A stretch of DNA of 23,878 nt from an uncultured Steroidobacter sp. (lineage in GTDB: Bacteria > Pseudomonadota > Gammaproteobacteria > Steroidobacterales > Steroidobacteraceae): NCBI GenBank assembly GCA_946478975.1, contig CAMLEO010000087.1, positions 1 through 23,878 on the forward strand. The letters are read 5' to 3'. Under the pieces are notes generated by a model. It was not told the DNA's origin and did no database searches. It saw nothing but the letters and a program-made list of their open reading frames with translations. Position 1 is the stretch's first letter, and each line of letters starts with the position of its first letter. This document shows positions 7,529-17,791 of this stretch, piece after piece. A program made the translations under genes and the position numbers.

Positions 7529-10207
7529 GTGCGGTTGATCAATTCAGCCTGGCACGTGCTGGGCGCGTGCGTCATAACAATGGCCTGCATATCGAACGCA
7601 GCGGCGGACGACGCGCGTGCGCAAGCGGATCGGATGGCGGCGCAGCTGGTCGGGCAGCTGACGTTGCAGGAGAAGCTGGATCAGCTGGTCAACGTCGCGC
7701 CGGAAATTCCGCGACTCGGAATTCCTGCCTATAACTGGTGGACCGAATCGCTGCACGGCGCGCTCGGCCCGGTGCCCACCACCAATTTTCCCGAGCCGAT
7801 CGGGCTCGCGGCGACCTTCGATGAAGCCTTGGTACAGCAGGTCGCCGGAGCGATCAGCGTCGAAGTGCGTGGTCTGCATGCGCTCGGACGCAAGACGGGG
7901 CGGCTCGGGCGCATCGGCACCGGTCTCGACACCTGGTCGCCGAACATCAATATCTTTCGCGATCCGCGTTGGGGCCGAGGGCAGGAAACATATGGTGAAG
8001 ATCCGTTCCTGACCGCACGCCTGGGCGTCGCGTATGTGCAAGGCATGCAGGGGCCGAATCCCGATCTGCCGGATGTCGTGGCTTCGCCGAAACACTTCGC
8101 CGTGCATAGCGGCCCCGAATCGACACGGCACGAAGCCAACGTGTTCGTCTCTCTGCACGATCTCGAAGATACCTATCTGCCCGCATTTCGCGCAGCGATC
8201 GTCGAAGGCCACGCCGGCTCGATCATGTGCGCGTACAACCGCGTCAACGGGCAGCCGGCCTGCGCGAGCGATCTGCTGTTGCAGGATCGATTGCGCAACG
8301 CCTGGAATTTCCGCGGCTACGTGGTATCGGACTGCGATGCCGTTCGTGACATCAGCGAGCATCACAAGTACGCGCCCGATCCGGCGGTAGCCGCGGCGGT
8401 GGCGCTCAAGGCGGGCGTCGACAATGAATGTAATGGCGCGACGCTGTTCGATGCCGGCGGGCTCGGCGATCGATACAAACAAGCCTATGAACGCGGCCTG
8501 ATCGGCGTCGAAGATATCGATCGCGCGTTGATTCGATTGTTCTCGGCCCGCTACCGCACGGGTGATCTGCCCGGCCTAGTTGGCAGGCCGCCGCTCAAGG
8601 CGGCTTCATTGCCGCTCGTTACACCCGAACACGAGGCGCTGGCGCTCAAGAGCGCCGAGAAGAGCCTGGTCCTGCTGAAGAACGACGGCATTCTGCCGCT
8701 CAAGGGAACCGAGCGGATTGCGGTGATCGGCCCGCACGCGCAGGCAATTCGCGTGCTCCGTGGCAACTACTCGTCGCAACTGTCCAGCCCGCCGATATCG
8801 CTCGCAGACGGCCTGCGCAAGGCGCTGCCGAAAGCAAACATTACGGTCGTGCCGTCCGGCCCCTCGATTACCGATGGCGATACGGTTCCGGTGTCGGCGC
8901 TGCTGTCGCCCGATGGTAAGCCAGGGCTGCGCGCGGACTATTACGACGCCGATGAAACATTTCCAAAACGCTATGTGCCTGCCTCTGCCTATTTCGAGCG
9001 CGCCAAGCAGGATACAAAGTTCAAGAGCAAACCGGCCGTCACTCGCATCGAGCCCGGCGTCGCCATGCGCGGCAACGAATTCGCGCAGCTGTCCGACTAT
9101 TACCGCGTGGTGTGGACTGGATTTCTGGTGCCGCCCGAGTCGGGCTCGTATCTGCTGGGCATTCGCGGGCCGACTGGCGAGTTGATGTTCGATGGCAAGG
9201 TGCTGGTCAATCAGCGCCACAAGCCGTGGGGCACGCGTTCCGACCTGGTGCCGGTGACTTTGAAGAAGGGCCAGCGCTATCCGATTCGCGTCAGCAGCGA
9301 AGCGCACCTGCTCAGCGGCATCGAGTTGCTGTGGCAACACGTTTCTTCACAGCCGGAAGCGGACTTCGCCGCAGCCACGCAGCAGGCGGACGTCATCGTT
9401 GCTGCGGTCGGCCTGACCTCCGACCTGGAAGGCGAAGAGATGAAGGTGGAGCTCGAAGGATTTTCGGGCGGCGATAAAACTTCCATCGATCTGCCGGCCG
9501 AGCAGCGCAAGCTGCTCGAACAGGCGCGCAAGACGGGCAAGCCGTTGATCGTCGTGCTGATGAACGGCAGCACGCTCGACCTCTCGTGGGTCAAGGAACA
9601 TGCGGCGGCCATCCTCGAAGCCTGGTATCCGGGACAAGCGGGCGGGCTCGCCGTCGGCAATGTGATTTCCGGCAAGTTCAATCCTGCCGGCCGTTTGCCG
9701 CTGACGTTCTATCGCAGCGTCGCGGATCTGCCGCCTTTCGGCGATTACTCCATGAAGGGCCGCACGTATCGGTATTTCCAGGGCGAGCCGGTGTATCCGT
9801 TCGGTTACGGCTTGAGCTATTCGACGTTCGAATATGGCCCGCTGCAGATCGAGCCGGTGAAGGGCGCCGCCGAAAATGGTTTGCGAGTGACAACCACTGT
9901 GACCAACACCAGTCAGCGTGCGGGTGAAGAGGTTGCACAGCTGTATCTGGATCCGCCGGATTTCGACGGCGCGCCGCGCGTCGCTTTACGAAGCTTCAAG
10001 CGCTTCGAGCTGCAGCCCGGCGAGCGCAGGAACATCGTGTTCGAACTGTCGCCGCGCGACCTGAGTTTTGTCACGCGTGATGGCATTCGACAAATCTTTA
10101 CAGGCGAGCATCGAGTCACGATCGGTTCGGGCCAGCCATCGGGCAATTCCGCGCAACTGCAGTCAGCGGAGTTCACTGTCGAGAAATCAACGCGGCTGCC
10201 CGACTGA
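7529..10207 (+). CDS. GH3 beta-xylosidase/beta-glucosidase with PA14 insertion
   Basis: This 892-aa exported exo-glycosidase (signal ~1-26, ending SNAAA) probably removes xylose from xylo-oligosaccharides; beta-glucosidase activity is the main alternative. The GH3 N-terminal barrel holds the nucleophile Asp268 in YVVSDCDAV. The second domain starts near SAEKSLVLLKNDG and is interrupted by a PA14 beta-barrel (~464-609). It then resumes with DLEGEEM (632-638), which should carry the acid/base Glu. A fibronectin-III-like domain follows YPFGYGLSYS at the C-terminus. ESLHG, GRGQETYGEDP and SPKHF are family signatures. The start is uncertain. GTG 7529 follows GGGGGAA and begins a good signal peptide, TTG 7535 is also spaced well, and GTG 7466 extends the frame without a ribosome site. 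It is divergent from GH29 and 96 bp upstream of the receptor. Confidence 0.9.
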   Translation: MRLINSAWHVLGACVITMACISNAAADDARAQADRMAAQLVGQLTLQEKLDQLVNVAPEIPRLGIPAYNWWTESLHGALGPVPTTNFPEPIGLAATFDEALVQQVAGAISVEVRGLHALGRKTGRLGRIGTGLDTWSPNINIFRDPRWGRGQETYGEDPFLTARLGVAYVQGMQGPNPDLPDVVASPKHFAVHSGPESTRHEANVFVSLHDLEDTYLPAFRAAIVEGHAGSIMCAYNRVNGQPACASDLLLQDRLRNAWNFRGYVVSDCDAVRDISEHHKYAPDPAVAAAVALKAGVDNECNGATLFDAGGLGDRYKQAYERGLIGVEDIDRALIRLFSARYRTGDLPGLVGRPPLKAASLPLVTPEHEALALKSAEKSLVLLKNDGILPLKGTERIAVIGPHAQAIRVLRGNYSSQLSSPPISLADGLRKALPKANITVVPSGPSITDGDTVPVSALLSPDGKPGLRADYYDADETFPKRYVPASAYFERAKQDTKFKSKPAVTRIEPGVAMRGNEFAQLSDYYRVVWTGFLVPPESGSYLLGIRGPTGELMFDGKVLVNQRHKPWGTRSDLVPVTLKKGQRYPIRVSSEAHLLSGIELLWQHVSSQPEADFAAATQQADVIVAAVGLTSDLEGEEMKVELEGFSGGDKTSIDLPAEQRKLLEQARKTGKPLIVVLMNGSTLDLSWVKEHAAAILEAWYPGQAGGLAVGNVISGKFNPAGRLPLTFYRSVADLPPFGDYSMKGRTYRYFQGEPVYPFGYGLSYSTFEYGPLQIEPVKGAAENGLRVTTTVTNTSQRAGEEVAQLYLDPPDFDGAPRVALRSFKRFELQPGERRNIVFELSPRDLSFVTRDGIRQIFTGEHRVTIGSGQPSGNSAQLQSAEFTVEKSTRLPD

Positions 10208-10227
10208 TCCAATTTCTTGTCTGAGTA

Positions 10228-10256
10228 TTGACCGCACCCAAACTCGGTGCTAACTA
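10228..10256 (+). promoter_or_regulatory. Candidate promoter of the receptor-halogenase operon
   Basis: TTGACC (10228-10233) is followed after 17 bp by TAACTA (10251-10256), and a TG one base before the -10 gives an extended -10 form (TGCTAACTA). It lies about 48 bp upstream of the receptor start. The -10 match is poor, so this is tentative. Confidence 0.35.
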
Positions 10257-10263
10257 GCAAACA

Positions 10264-10282
10264 CCGCCCGTCGCAGGGGCGG
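10264..10282 (+). other. Hairpin in the receptor mRNA leader
   Basis: CCGCCC (10264-10269) pairs with GGGCGG (10277-10282) around a seven-base loop, ending just before the Shine-Dalgarno run AAGGGGGA (10289-10296). No T-tract follows, so it is more likely a leader stem affecting mRNA stability or translation than a terminator. It could also slow read-through from GH3. Confidence 0.45.
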
Positions 10283-10303
10283 ACCTAAAAGGGGGAAATC
10301 ACA

Positions 10304-13183
10304 ATGCAGCGAATGAGGACGAGTACCGTTTTGCGCACCGCCGTTTTGGTAGCGCTAGCAGGAACGACGACGGTCCAGGCTCAAGAGAGCGGCGCGGGAA
10401 GCGGCAATACCAGTCAACTCGAGGAAGTAATTGTTACCGGTATCAGGGAATCCCTGCAGCGCAACCTGGATATGAAGCGCGAGGCGACCGGTGTAGTGGA
10501 CGTGATCTCTGCCGAGGACATCGGCAAATTCCCAGACTCGAACGTCGCTGCATCGTTGCAGCGAGTGCCCGGTGTATCGATTCAACGCGCCGGGACGCGA
10601 GGCGAGCCGGAAGGCATCACGGTGCGCGGCTTCGGTGGAGACTTCAACGAAACGCTGTACGACGGCCGCAGAATTTCCACCGCGGCGGGCGGTCGTTCGG
10701 TGGACTTCAGCACCGTCGGTGCCGACTTCGTCGGCGCGCTGTCGGTGATGAAGACTCCCGATGTGACACTTTCCAGCAGCTCGATCGGCGCCACTGTGAA
10801 CATCATGTTCCCCAAGCCGTTCGATCAGCCGGGACCGCGTTTCGTCGCGAGCGCCTCGGGCTCGCTGCAGGATGAAGCCGACGAATACAAGCCGACTGCG
10901 GGCGCACTGTTCAGCGATACATTCGCCGACGAGACCATGGGCATCCTGGTCGACGCCATCTACACCGATCGTTCGACCGACACCAATCGCGTGTTCGTAT
11001 CCGGTTGGGAAGGCGGCCGCTTCGCGAACTGCCAGCTGACGGCCACGTGTACGCCGGCCCAGCTTGCGCCGGAGGCCAGCAAACCGCTGGTGGGCTGGTG
11101 GCAGCAGCAGTACGGCGCCGAGCAGTCACAGGTGGCCGACCAGCGCATCGACGGCCGCATCGCATTCCAGTGGCGTCCGTCGGACCGCATGCTGCTCACC
11201 ATCGACGACAACTATTCGCGCCAGAAAGTGGAGACGGAAACTTACGGCTTTGCCATTTGGTTCGGTCTCAACGACCTGCGCAACGTGCAGCTCGACAACA
11301 ACGGCACGGTGGTCAACTTCGTTCAGAACGGCTCGCCGACGGACTTGAACGCCAGCGCCGAAACCCGCGTGCGCAAAACCAACCAGACCGGCGTCAATCT
11401 CAAGGTCGATGTTACAGACAACCTGAGCCTGGACATCGATGCTTCCTACGCCAAGAGCGAGCAGAACCCCGACGGTGAAGGCTTCAACGGCGCGGACATC
11501 GGTTACGGCGGCACGCTGGGGACAGCGTTGGGTGTGCGAGTGGTCGGCGACAGCAGCGATACGTTCCCGCAGCTGACGACGTTCGGACCGGCCGGCGACA
11601 AGTCGCGCGCGCTCGATCCGTCCATCATCGGTTCGCACGTGCTGGTGCGCTCCTCGCAGCAGAACTCCGACACGCTCAAACAGGCGCGCTTCACGGCGAC
11701 TTGGAAACAAGACGACATCCAGCTCGATGGCGGCCTGTCCTACGTGAACGACAACTTCACGCTGCAGCAGAGCAATACATTCACCAACAACTTCTGGCAG
11801 GCATACTCCGGCTACGGCACGCCGTCGGGCCGCACCTCCGGTGTCATCGTGCCCACCAGCCTGTATCGCGGCACCATCGGCACGTCGGGATTCATTCCCG
11901 GCTTCTCCGGCGCCGGCTCGCTGCCGTCGCAATTGCTGATGTACAACCCGAAGGCGTTGTATGGATATTTGCAGGGCCTGGGCAATCCCTGGCAGACCAA
12001 CATTCCAGGATTCAACTATGGCGGCTGCAATCCGGACACGCCGACCGAAGGCCTGTGCAACTATCGAGGCAGCCTCGACCTGGCGCTCGATCCGGGCAGC
12101 GTGCAGGACATCGAGGAGAAGACGCTGGCGGCGTTCGTGCGCGCGTCGTTCCTGGTGGAGCTCGCCGGCAAACCGTTCCACTTCACCGCCGGCATGCGCA
12201 ACGAGCGCACGGATGTTTCTTCCGCCGGTGTCGGCCGTCTGCCGGTCCTGTTGACGCGCAGTGCTGCCGATCCGACGCTGTTGAGCACGACGTACTCACC
12301 GACGCAGCGGATCAAGACCGACAGCGATTATTCCTATCTGCTGCCCAGTCTCGATATGAAGCTGGAGATCACGCCGGATGTCCACGCACGTTTCGGCGCA
12401 TCGCGGACCTTGACGCGGCCGGCGATCAATATGCTGACGCCAGTGCTGAACGTGGGCGCGCTGCCACGTGTCGGGGCGCTGACGGCCAATGGCGGCAATC
12501 CCGCGCTGAAGCCGTACCTGTCCGATAACTTCGACTTTGCGGTGGAGTGGTACTACCAGCAGAATTCGTATGCCTCGATCGATTACTTCGTCAAGGATGT
12601 GACGAACTTCATCGTGCAGGGCACGCAGCGCCAGACCATCAACGGCGTGATCGATCCGACCACCGGTCAGCCCGCGATCTACACGGTGTCGCAGCGGGTG
12701 AACGGCCCGGATGCCACGGTGGATGGTTTCGAGCTCGCGTGGCAGCACGTGTTCGGCGATACCGGCTTCGGCTTCAACGCCAACGTCACGCTGGTGGACA
12801 CGGACAAGCCTTACAACCGTTACGACATCTCACAAAGCGGTTTCGCCGTGACCGGTCTCGCGGACTCGGCCAACCTGGTGGCGTTCTACGACAAGAACGG
12901 CTTTGAAGTGCGTGTCGCCGGCAACTGGCGCGATGAATATCTGCTGCAGTTCGGCCAGAATCAGAACAACTCTGCGTTCGGCGCCGAGCCCACGTTCGTG
13001 AATTCGAGCCTGCAGATCGACCTCAGCACCAGTTATCAATTTACGGACCAGCTCACCGTGTTCTTCGAGGCATTGAATGTCACGGATGAAACGCTGAGCA
13101 CGCATGGCCGCTTCGACAACCAGATGCTGGATGTGTTTGCATACGGCCGTCGGTACGCGTTGGGGGCGCGCTTCCGCATGTAG
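10304..13183 (+). CDS. TonB-dependent outer-membrane receptor (Caulobacter-type)
   Basis: This 959-aa outer-membrane transporter should import oligosaccharides using TonB energy. Residues 1-26 form the signal peptide (VQA|QES). A TonB box EEVIVTGIR lies at 40-48. The plug (~50-170) has typical strings such as DIGKFPDSNVAASLQRVPGVSIQR, here split over 72-95, and ITVRGFGGDFNETLYDGR. The rest is a 22-strand barrel with long loops. The plug signature and size fit the receptor group common in Caulobacter and Xanthomonas sugar loci. The ATG at 10304 has AAGGGGGA eight bases upstream. The protein ends in ARFRM, with Met rather than the usual aromatic last residue. It leads the operon with halogenase, SapC, esterases and cupin_8, and its position after GH3 suggests xylo-oligosaccharide uptake. 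Confidence 0.92.
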   Translation: MQRMRTSTVLRTAVLVALAGTTTVQAQESGAGSGNTSQLEEVIVTGIRESLQRNLDMKREATGVVDVISAEDIGKFPDSNVAASLQRVPGVSIQRAGTRGEPEGITVRGFGGDFNETLYDGRRISTAAGGRSVDFSTVGADFVGALSVMKTPDVTLSSSSIGATVNIMFPKPFDQPGPRFVASASGSLQDEADEYKPTAGALFSDTFADETMGILVDAIYTDRSTDTNRVFVSGWEGGRFANCQLTATCTPAQLAPEASKPLVGWWQQQYGAEQSQVADQRIDGRIAFQWRPSDRMLLTIDDNYSRQKVETETYGFAIWFGLNDLRNVQLDNNGTVVNFVQNGSPTDLNASAETRVRKTNQTGVNLKVDVTDNLSLDIDASYAKSEQNPDGEGFNGADIGYGGTLGTALGVRVVGDSSDTFPQLTTFGPAGDKSRALDPSIIGSHVLVRSSQQNSDTLKQARFTATWKQDDIQLDGGLSYVNDNFTLQQSNTFTNNFWQAYSGYGTPSGRTSGVIVPTSLYRGTIGTSGFIPGFSGAGSLPSQLLMYNPKALYGYLQGLGNPWQTNIPGFNYGGCNPDTPTEGLCNYRGSLDLALDPGSVQDIEEKTLAAFVRASFLVELAGKPFHFTAGMRNERTDVSSAGVGRLPVLLTRSAADPTLLSTTYSPTQRIKTDSDYSYLLPSLDMKLEITPDVHARFGASRTLTRPAINMLTPVLNVGALPRVGALTANGGNPALKPYLSDNFDFAVEWYYQQNSYASIDYFVKDVTNFIVQGTQRQTINGVIDPTTGQPAIYTVSQRVNGPDATVDGFELAWQHVFGDTGFGFNANVTLVDTDKPYNRYDISQSGFAVTGLADSANLVAFYDKNGFEVRVAGNWRDEYLLQFGQNQNNSAFGAEPTFVNSSLQIDLSTSYQFTDQLTVFFEALNVTDETLSTHGRFDNQMLDVFAYGRRYALGARFRM

Positions 13184-13198
13184 TCAATTTGTGCCGGG

Positions 13199-13227
13199 GG
13201 GGATGTCGACCTCGCGTCGACATCCCC
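13199..13227 (+). other. Strong intergenic hairpin between receptor and halogenase
   Basis: GGGGATGTCGAC (13199-13210) and GTCGACATCCCC (13216-13227) form a perfect 12-bp stem with the five-base loop CTCGC. It lies in the 63-bp gap between the receptor stop and the halogenase start, 19 nt before the ATG, and has no T-tract after it. It is more likely to stabilise the receptor transcript or act as a partial attenuator than to be a full terminator. Confidence 0.75.
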
Positions 13228-13246
13228 ACCTTGCGTGGGGGAGCAC

Positions 13247-14791
13247 ATGGTTCGACCAGTACAAAAAATCGTGATTGTCGGCGGCGGCACGGCCGGATGG
13301 CTCACCGCCGGTGTGATTGCAGCGAGACAGCGAAGCCGTATGTCCGCAGGCTTCAGCGTGACGCTGGTGGAATCGCCGAATACGCCGATCATCGGCGTGG
13401 GCGAGGGCACGTGGCCGACTCTGCGCAGCACGTTGTTGCGCATGGGTGTCTCGGAGACCGAGTTCTTTCGTCACTGCGACTCCGCTTTCAAACAAGGCGC
13501 GCTGTTCGCTCGCTGGACGACGGGTACGGCTGACGATGCCTACTACCACCCGTTGATGCTGCCGCAGAGTTTTTCTCATATCAATCTCGCGCCGCATTGG
13601 CTGGCCAGCGGCAGCGGCTTGAGCTTTTGCGATGCTGTGTGTCCGCAAGGGCGCATCTGCGACGACGGCCTCGGGCCGAAAACCATTGCGACTGCCGAGT
13701 ACGAGGCGGTCGCCAATTACGCTTATCACCTGGATGCGGGCAAGTTCGCGCCGTTTCTTCAGAAACATTGTTGTGAGAAATTGGGCGTACGCCACGTCCT
13801 CGCCGACGTCCGTCGCGTGAATCTCGCTGAGGACGGCGACATTCGCAGCCTCGATACCGAACAAGCGGGCGAGATCGAAGGCGACCTGTTCATCGATTGC
13901 ACCGGCTTCAAGGCGCTGTTGATCGGCGAAACCATGGGCGTGCCGTTCAAGGACGTGAGCGACGTGCTGTTTTGTGACACGGCGCTGGCGGTGCAAGTAC
14001 CTTACGAGAGCGAATCCAGTCCCATCCCGACCCACACGATCTCGACCGCGCAATCGGCGGGCTGGATCTGGGACATCGGCCTGCCGACCCGGCGCGGCAT
14101 CGGCCACGTGTTTTCCAGCCGGCACATTTCTCTCGACGAAGCCGAGCGCGAGCTGCGTGCCTACATCGGCCCGCGTGGCAAAGATCTGCCGGTGCGTCGA
14201 ATCCCGATCCGCTCCGGACATCGCGAAACCTATTGGAAACGTAACTGCGTCGCCGTCGGACTGGCCGCAGGATTTCTCGAGCCGCTGGAGGCATCGGCCA
14301 TCGTGCTGATCGAGATGTCCGCTAAGTTGATCGCCGAGCAGATGCCGGTGTGCCGCGAAGTGATGGATGTTCTGGCCGCGCGTTTCAACGCGACCACCGA
14401 GTATCGCTGGGGAAGAATCATCGACTTCCTGAAGCTGCACTACGTGCTCACACAGCGCAACGACACGGCGTTCTGGCGGGACAACCGTCTGCCGGAAACA
14501 ATTCCCGAACGTTTGAAAAACCTGCTGCTGCTGTGGCGCTACCAGTCGCCGTGGTATCACGACGAGTTCGATCGCATCGAGGAAGTGTTTCCAGCCGCGA
14601 GTTATCAATACGTTCTGTACGGCATGCGTTTTCGAACCGAAGTCGAGCCGGGTATCGTGGCCGGCAACGCGAAGCTCGCCGAGCGCGCCATGCGCGACAA
14701 CATGATCAATAGCGAACGGCTGCGCGCGGGTCTGCCTCGACATCGAGAGCTGATTCGCAAGGTGGTCGAAGTCGGTATGCAGCAGGTATAA
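13247..14791 (+). CDS. Flavin-dependent tryptophan-halogenase family protein
   Basis: This 514-aa FAD protein belongs to the family that halogenates tryptophan or other electron-rich rings using FADH2, oxygen and halide. The FAD-binding loop VGGGTAGW (11-18) and GVGEGTWP (50-57) are present. The catalytic lysine is Lys82 (SAFKQGALF), at nearly the same place as in known tryptophan halogenases. The glutamate of GFLEPLEAS (Glu345) is also kept. The WxWxIP motif reads WIWDIG (273-278), with Gly for Pro. No signal peptide is seen, so it acts in the cytoplasm. ATG 13247 with GGGGGAG just upstream was preferred over GTG 13235. SapC follows after 3 nt. Such receptor-linked halogenase homologues are common in Caulobacter-like genomes, and their substrates are mostly unknown. 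True halogenation here is unproven. Confidence 0.88.
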   Translation: MVRPVQKIVIVGGGTAGWLTAGVIAARQRSRMSAGFSVTLVESPNTPIIGVGEGTWPTLRSTLLRMGVSETEFFRHCDSAFKQGALFARWTTGTADDAYYHPLMLPQSFSHINLAPHWLASGSGLSFCDAVCPQGRICDDGLGPKTIATAEYEAVANYAYHLDAGKFAPFLQKHCCEKLGVRHVLADVRRVNLAEDGDIRSLDTEQAGEIEGDLFIDCTGFKALLIGETMGVPFKDVSDVLFCDTALAVQVPYESESSPIPTHTISTAQSAGWIWDIGLPTRRGIGHVFSSRHISLDEAERELRAYIGPRGKDLPVRRIPIRSGHRETYWKRNCVAVGLAAGFLEPLEASAIVLIEMSAKLIAEQMPVCREVMDVLAARFNATTEYRWGRIIDFLKLHYVLTQRNDTAFWRDNRLPETIPERLKNLLLLWRYQSPWYHDEFDRIEEVFPAASYQYVLYGMRFRTEVEPGIVAGNAKLAERAMRDNMINSERLRAGLPRHRELIRKVVEVGMQQV

Positions 14792-14794
14792 CCA

Positions 14795-16692
<1,898 letters not shown>

Positions 16693-16702
16693 AGGTCACG
16701 AG

Positions 16703-17791
16703 ATGACAACGAAAACAATGAGAACGAAAGTAATCTTTGCGGCTGCCGTGCTGTTAGCGGCAGCCATCTCGGCGCCCGTGTCTGCGCAGATGCAGACCGA
16801 AGCGCCGCCCGTCGTTCCCGGCGCGAAGCCGGTGAAAGTTGAATCCATCAAGATTCATGCAGCCTCCGTCGAGGGCAATCTCGAAGGCAATGCAGTCGAG
16901 CGCGACGTGGTGGTGTTCCTGCCGCCGAGTTACGAGCGAGAGCGGAGCCGCCGCTATCCGGTCGTCTACGCGTTGCACGGCTACTCCATCGGCGCCGAGC
17001 AGTGGACTCATGAGATTCATGTTCCGCAAACGATTGAAGGTGCGTTCGCCCAGGGATCGAAGGAAATGATCGTCGTGCTGCCGGACTCCAAGACGGTGCA
17101 CAACGGCTCGATGTATTCGAGCTCGGTCACGACCGGCGACTTCGAGAATTTCATTGCCCACGACGTCGTCTCGTACATCGACGCACACTACCGCACGATT
17201 CCCGATCGCAAAGCTCGCGGCCTCGTGGGGCATTCCATGGGCGGCTACGGCGCCACGCGCATTGGCATGAAACATGCGGATGTGTTCGGGAGCCTGTACA
17301 TCATGAGTCCGTGCTGTCTTGCGCCTCGCACGGCCGCCCCCGCAAATGCGGAAACGGACAAGATGCTGGAGGAGATCAAGGGTCCCGAAGATTCGGCCAA
17401 GCTGCCGTTCATGGCGCGTGCGCAGCTCGCAGCTGCGGCTGCATGGTCGCCGAATCCGAAGAATCCGCCGCTGTTCCTGGATCTGCCGACCAAGGCGGGC
17501 GAGGTGCAGCCGGACGTGCTGGCGAGATGGGCGGCGAACGCGCCGCTCGCGTTCGTTCATCAGTACATCCCCAACCTGCGTCGCTATCGCGCCATCGCCT
17601 TGGATGTGGGCGATCAGGATGGGCTGCGTACCGACACTGGCAAGCTGCACGACGTGCTCGATAGCTATGGCATCGCGAACACGTTCGAGGTCTATTCCGG
17701 GAACCATACGAACCGGCTCGGCGATCGTTTCCAGAATCACGTGCTGCCGTTTTTCAATGCCAACCTTTGTTTCAAAACCGACTGCAGGTAG
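16703..17791 (+). CDS. Second CE1-like secreted esterase
   Basis: This 362-aa exported alpha/beta-hydrolase (signal ~1-28, VSA|QMQ) belongs to the esterase D/CE1 group that includes feruloyl esterases, acetyl esterases and S-formylglutathione hydrolase-like folds. Ser178 in GHSMGG is the nucleophile, Asp304/Asp306 in DVGDQDG the acid, and His335 in SGNHTNRL the base. VYALHGYSIG forms the oxyanion loop. It lacks the N-terminal E-set domain of the preceding esterase and is not a close copy of it. ATG 16703 follows GAAGG by eight bases; ATG 16718 is a possible alternative. The frame is open upstream into the previous gene, but that part has no signal. It ends in TAG, which overlaps the next GTG by one base. 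The substrate is unknown, though ester side groups of xylan fit the context. Confidence 0.82.
   Translation: MTTKTMRTKVIFAAAVLLAAAISAPVSAQMQTEAPPVVPGAKPVKVESIKIHAASVEGNLEGNAVERDVVVFLPPSYERERSRRYPVVYALHGYSIGAEQWTHEIHVPQTIEGAFAQGSKEMIVVLPDSKTVHNGSMYSSSVTTGDFENFIAHDVVSYIDAHYRTIPDRKARGLVGHSMGGYGATRIGMKHADVFGSLYIMSPCCLAPRTAAPANAETDKMLEEIKGPEDSAKLPFMARAQLAAAAAWSPNPKNPPLFLDLPTKAGEVQPDVLARWAANAPLAFVHQYIPNLRRYRAIALDVGDQDGLRTDTGKLHDVLDSYGIANTFEVYSGNHTNRLGDRFQNHVLPFFNANLCFKTDCR

Noticed and set aside
11126..12181. 351-codon minus-strand frame inside the first receptor
   Set aside because: Antisense shadow in the receptor barrel region with no domain signature.
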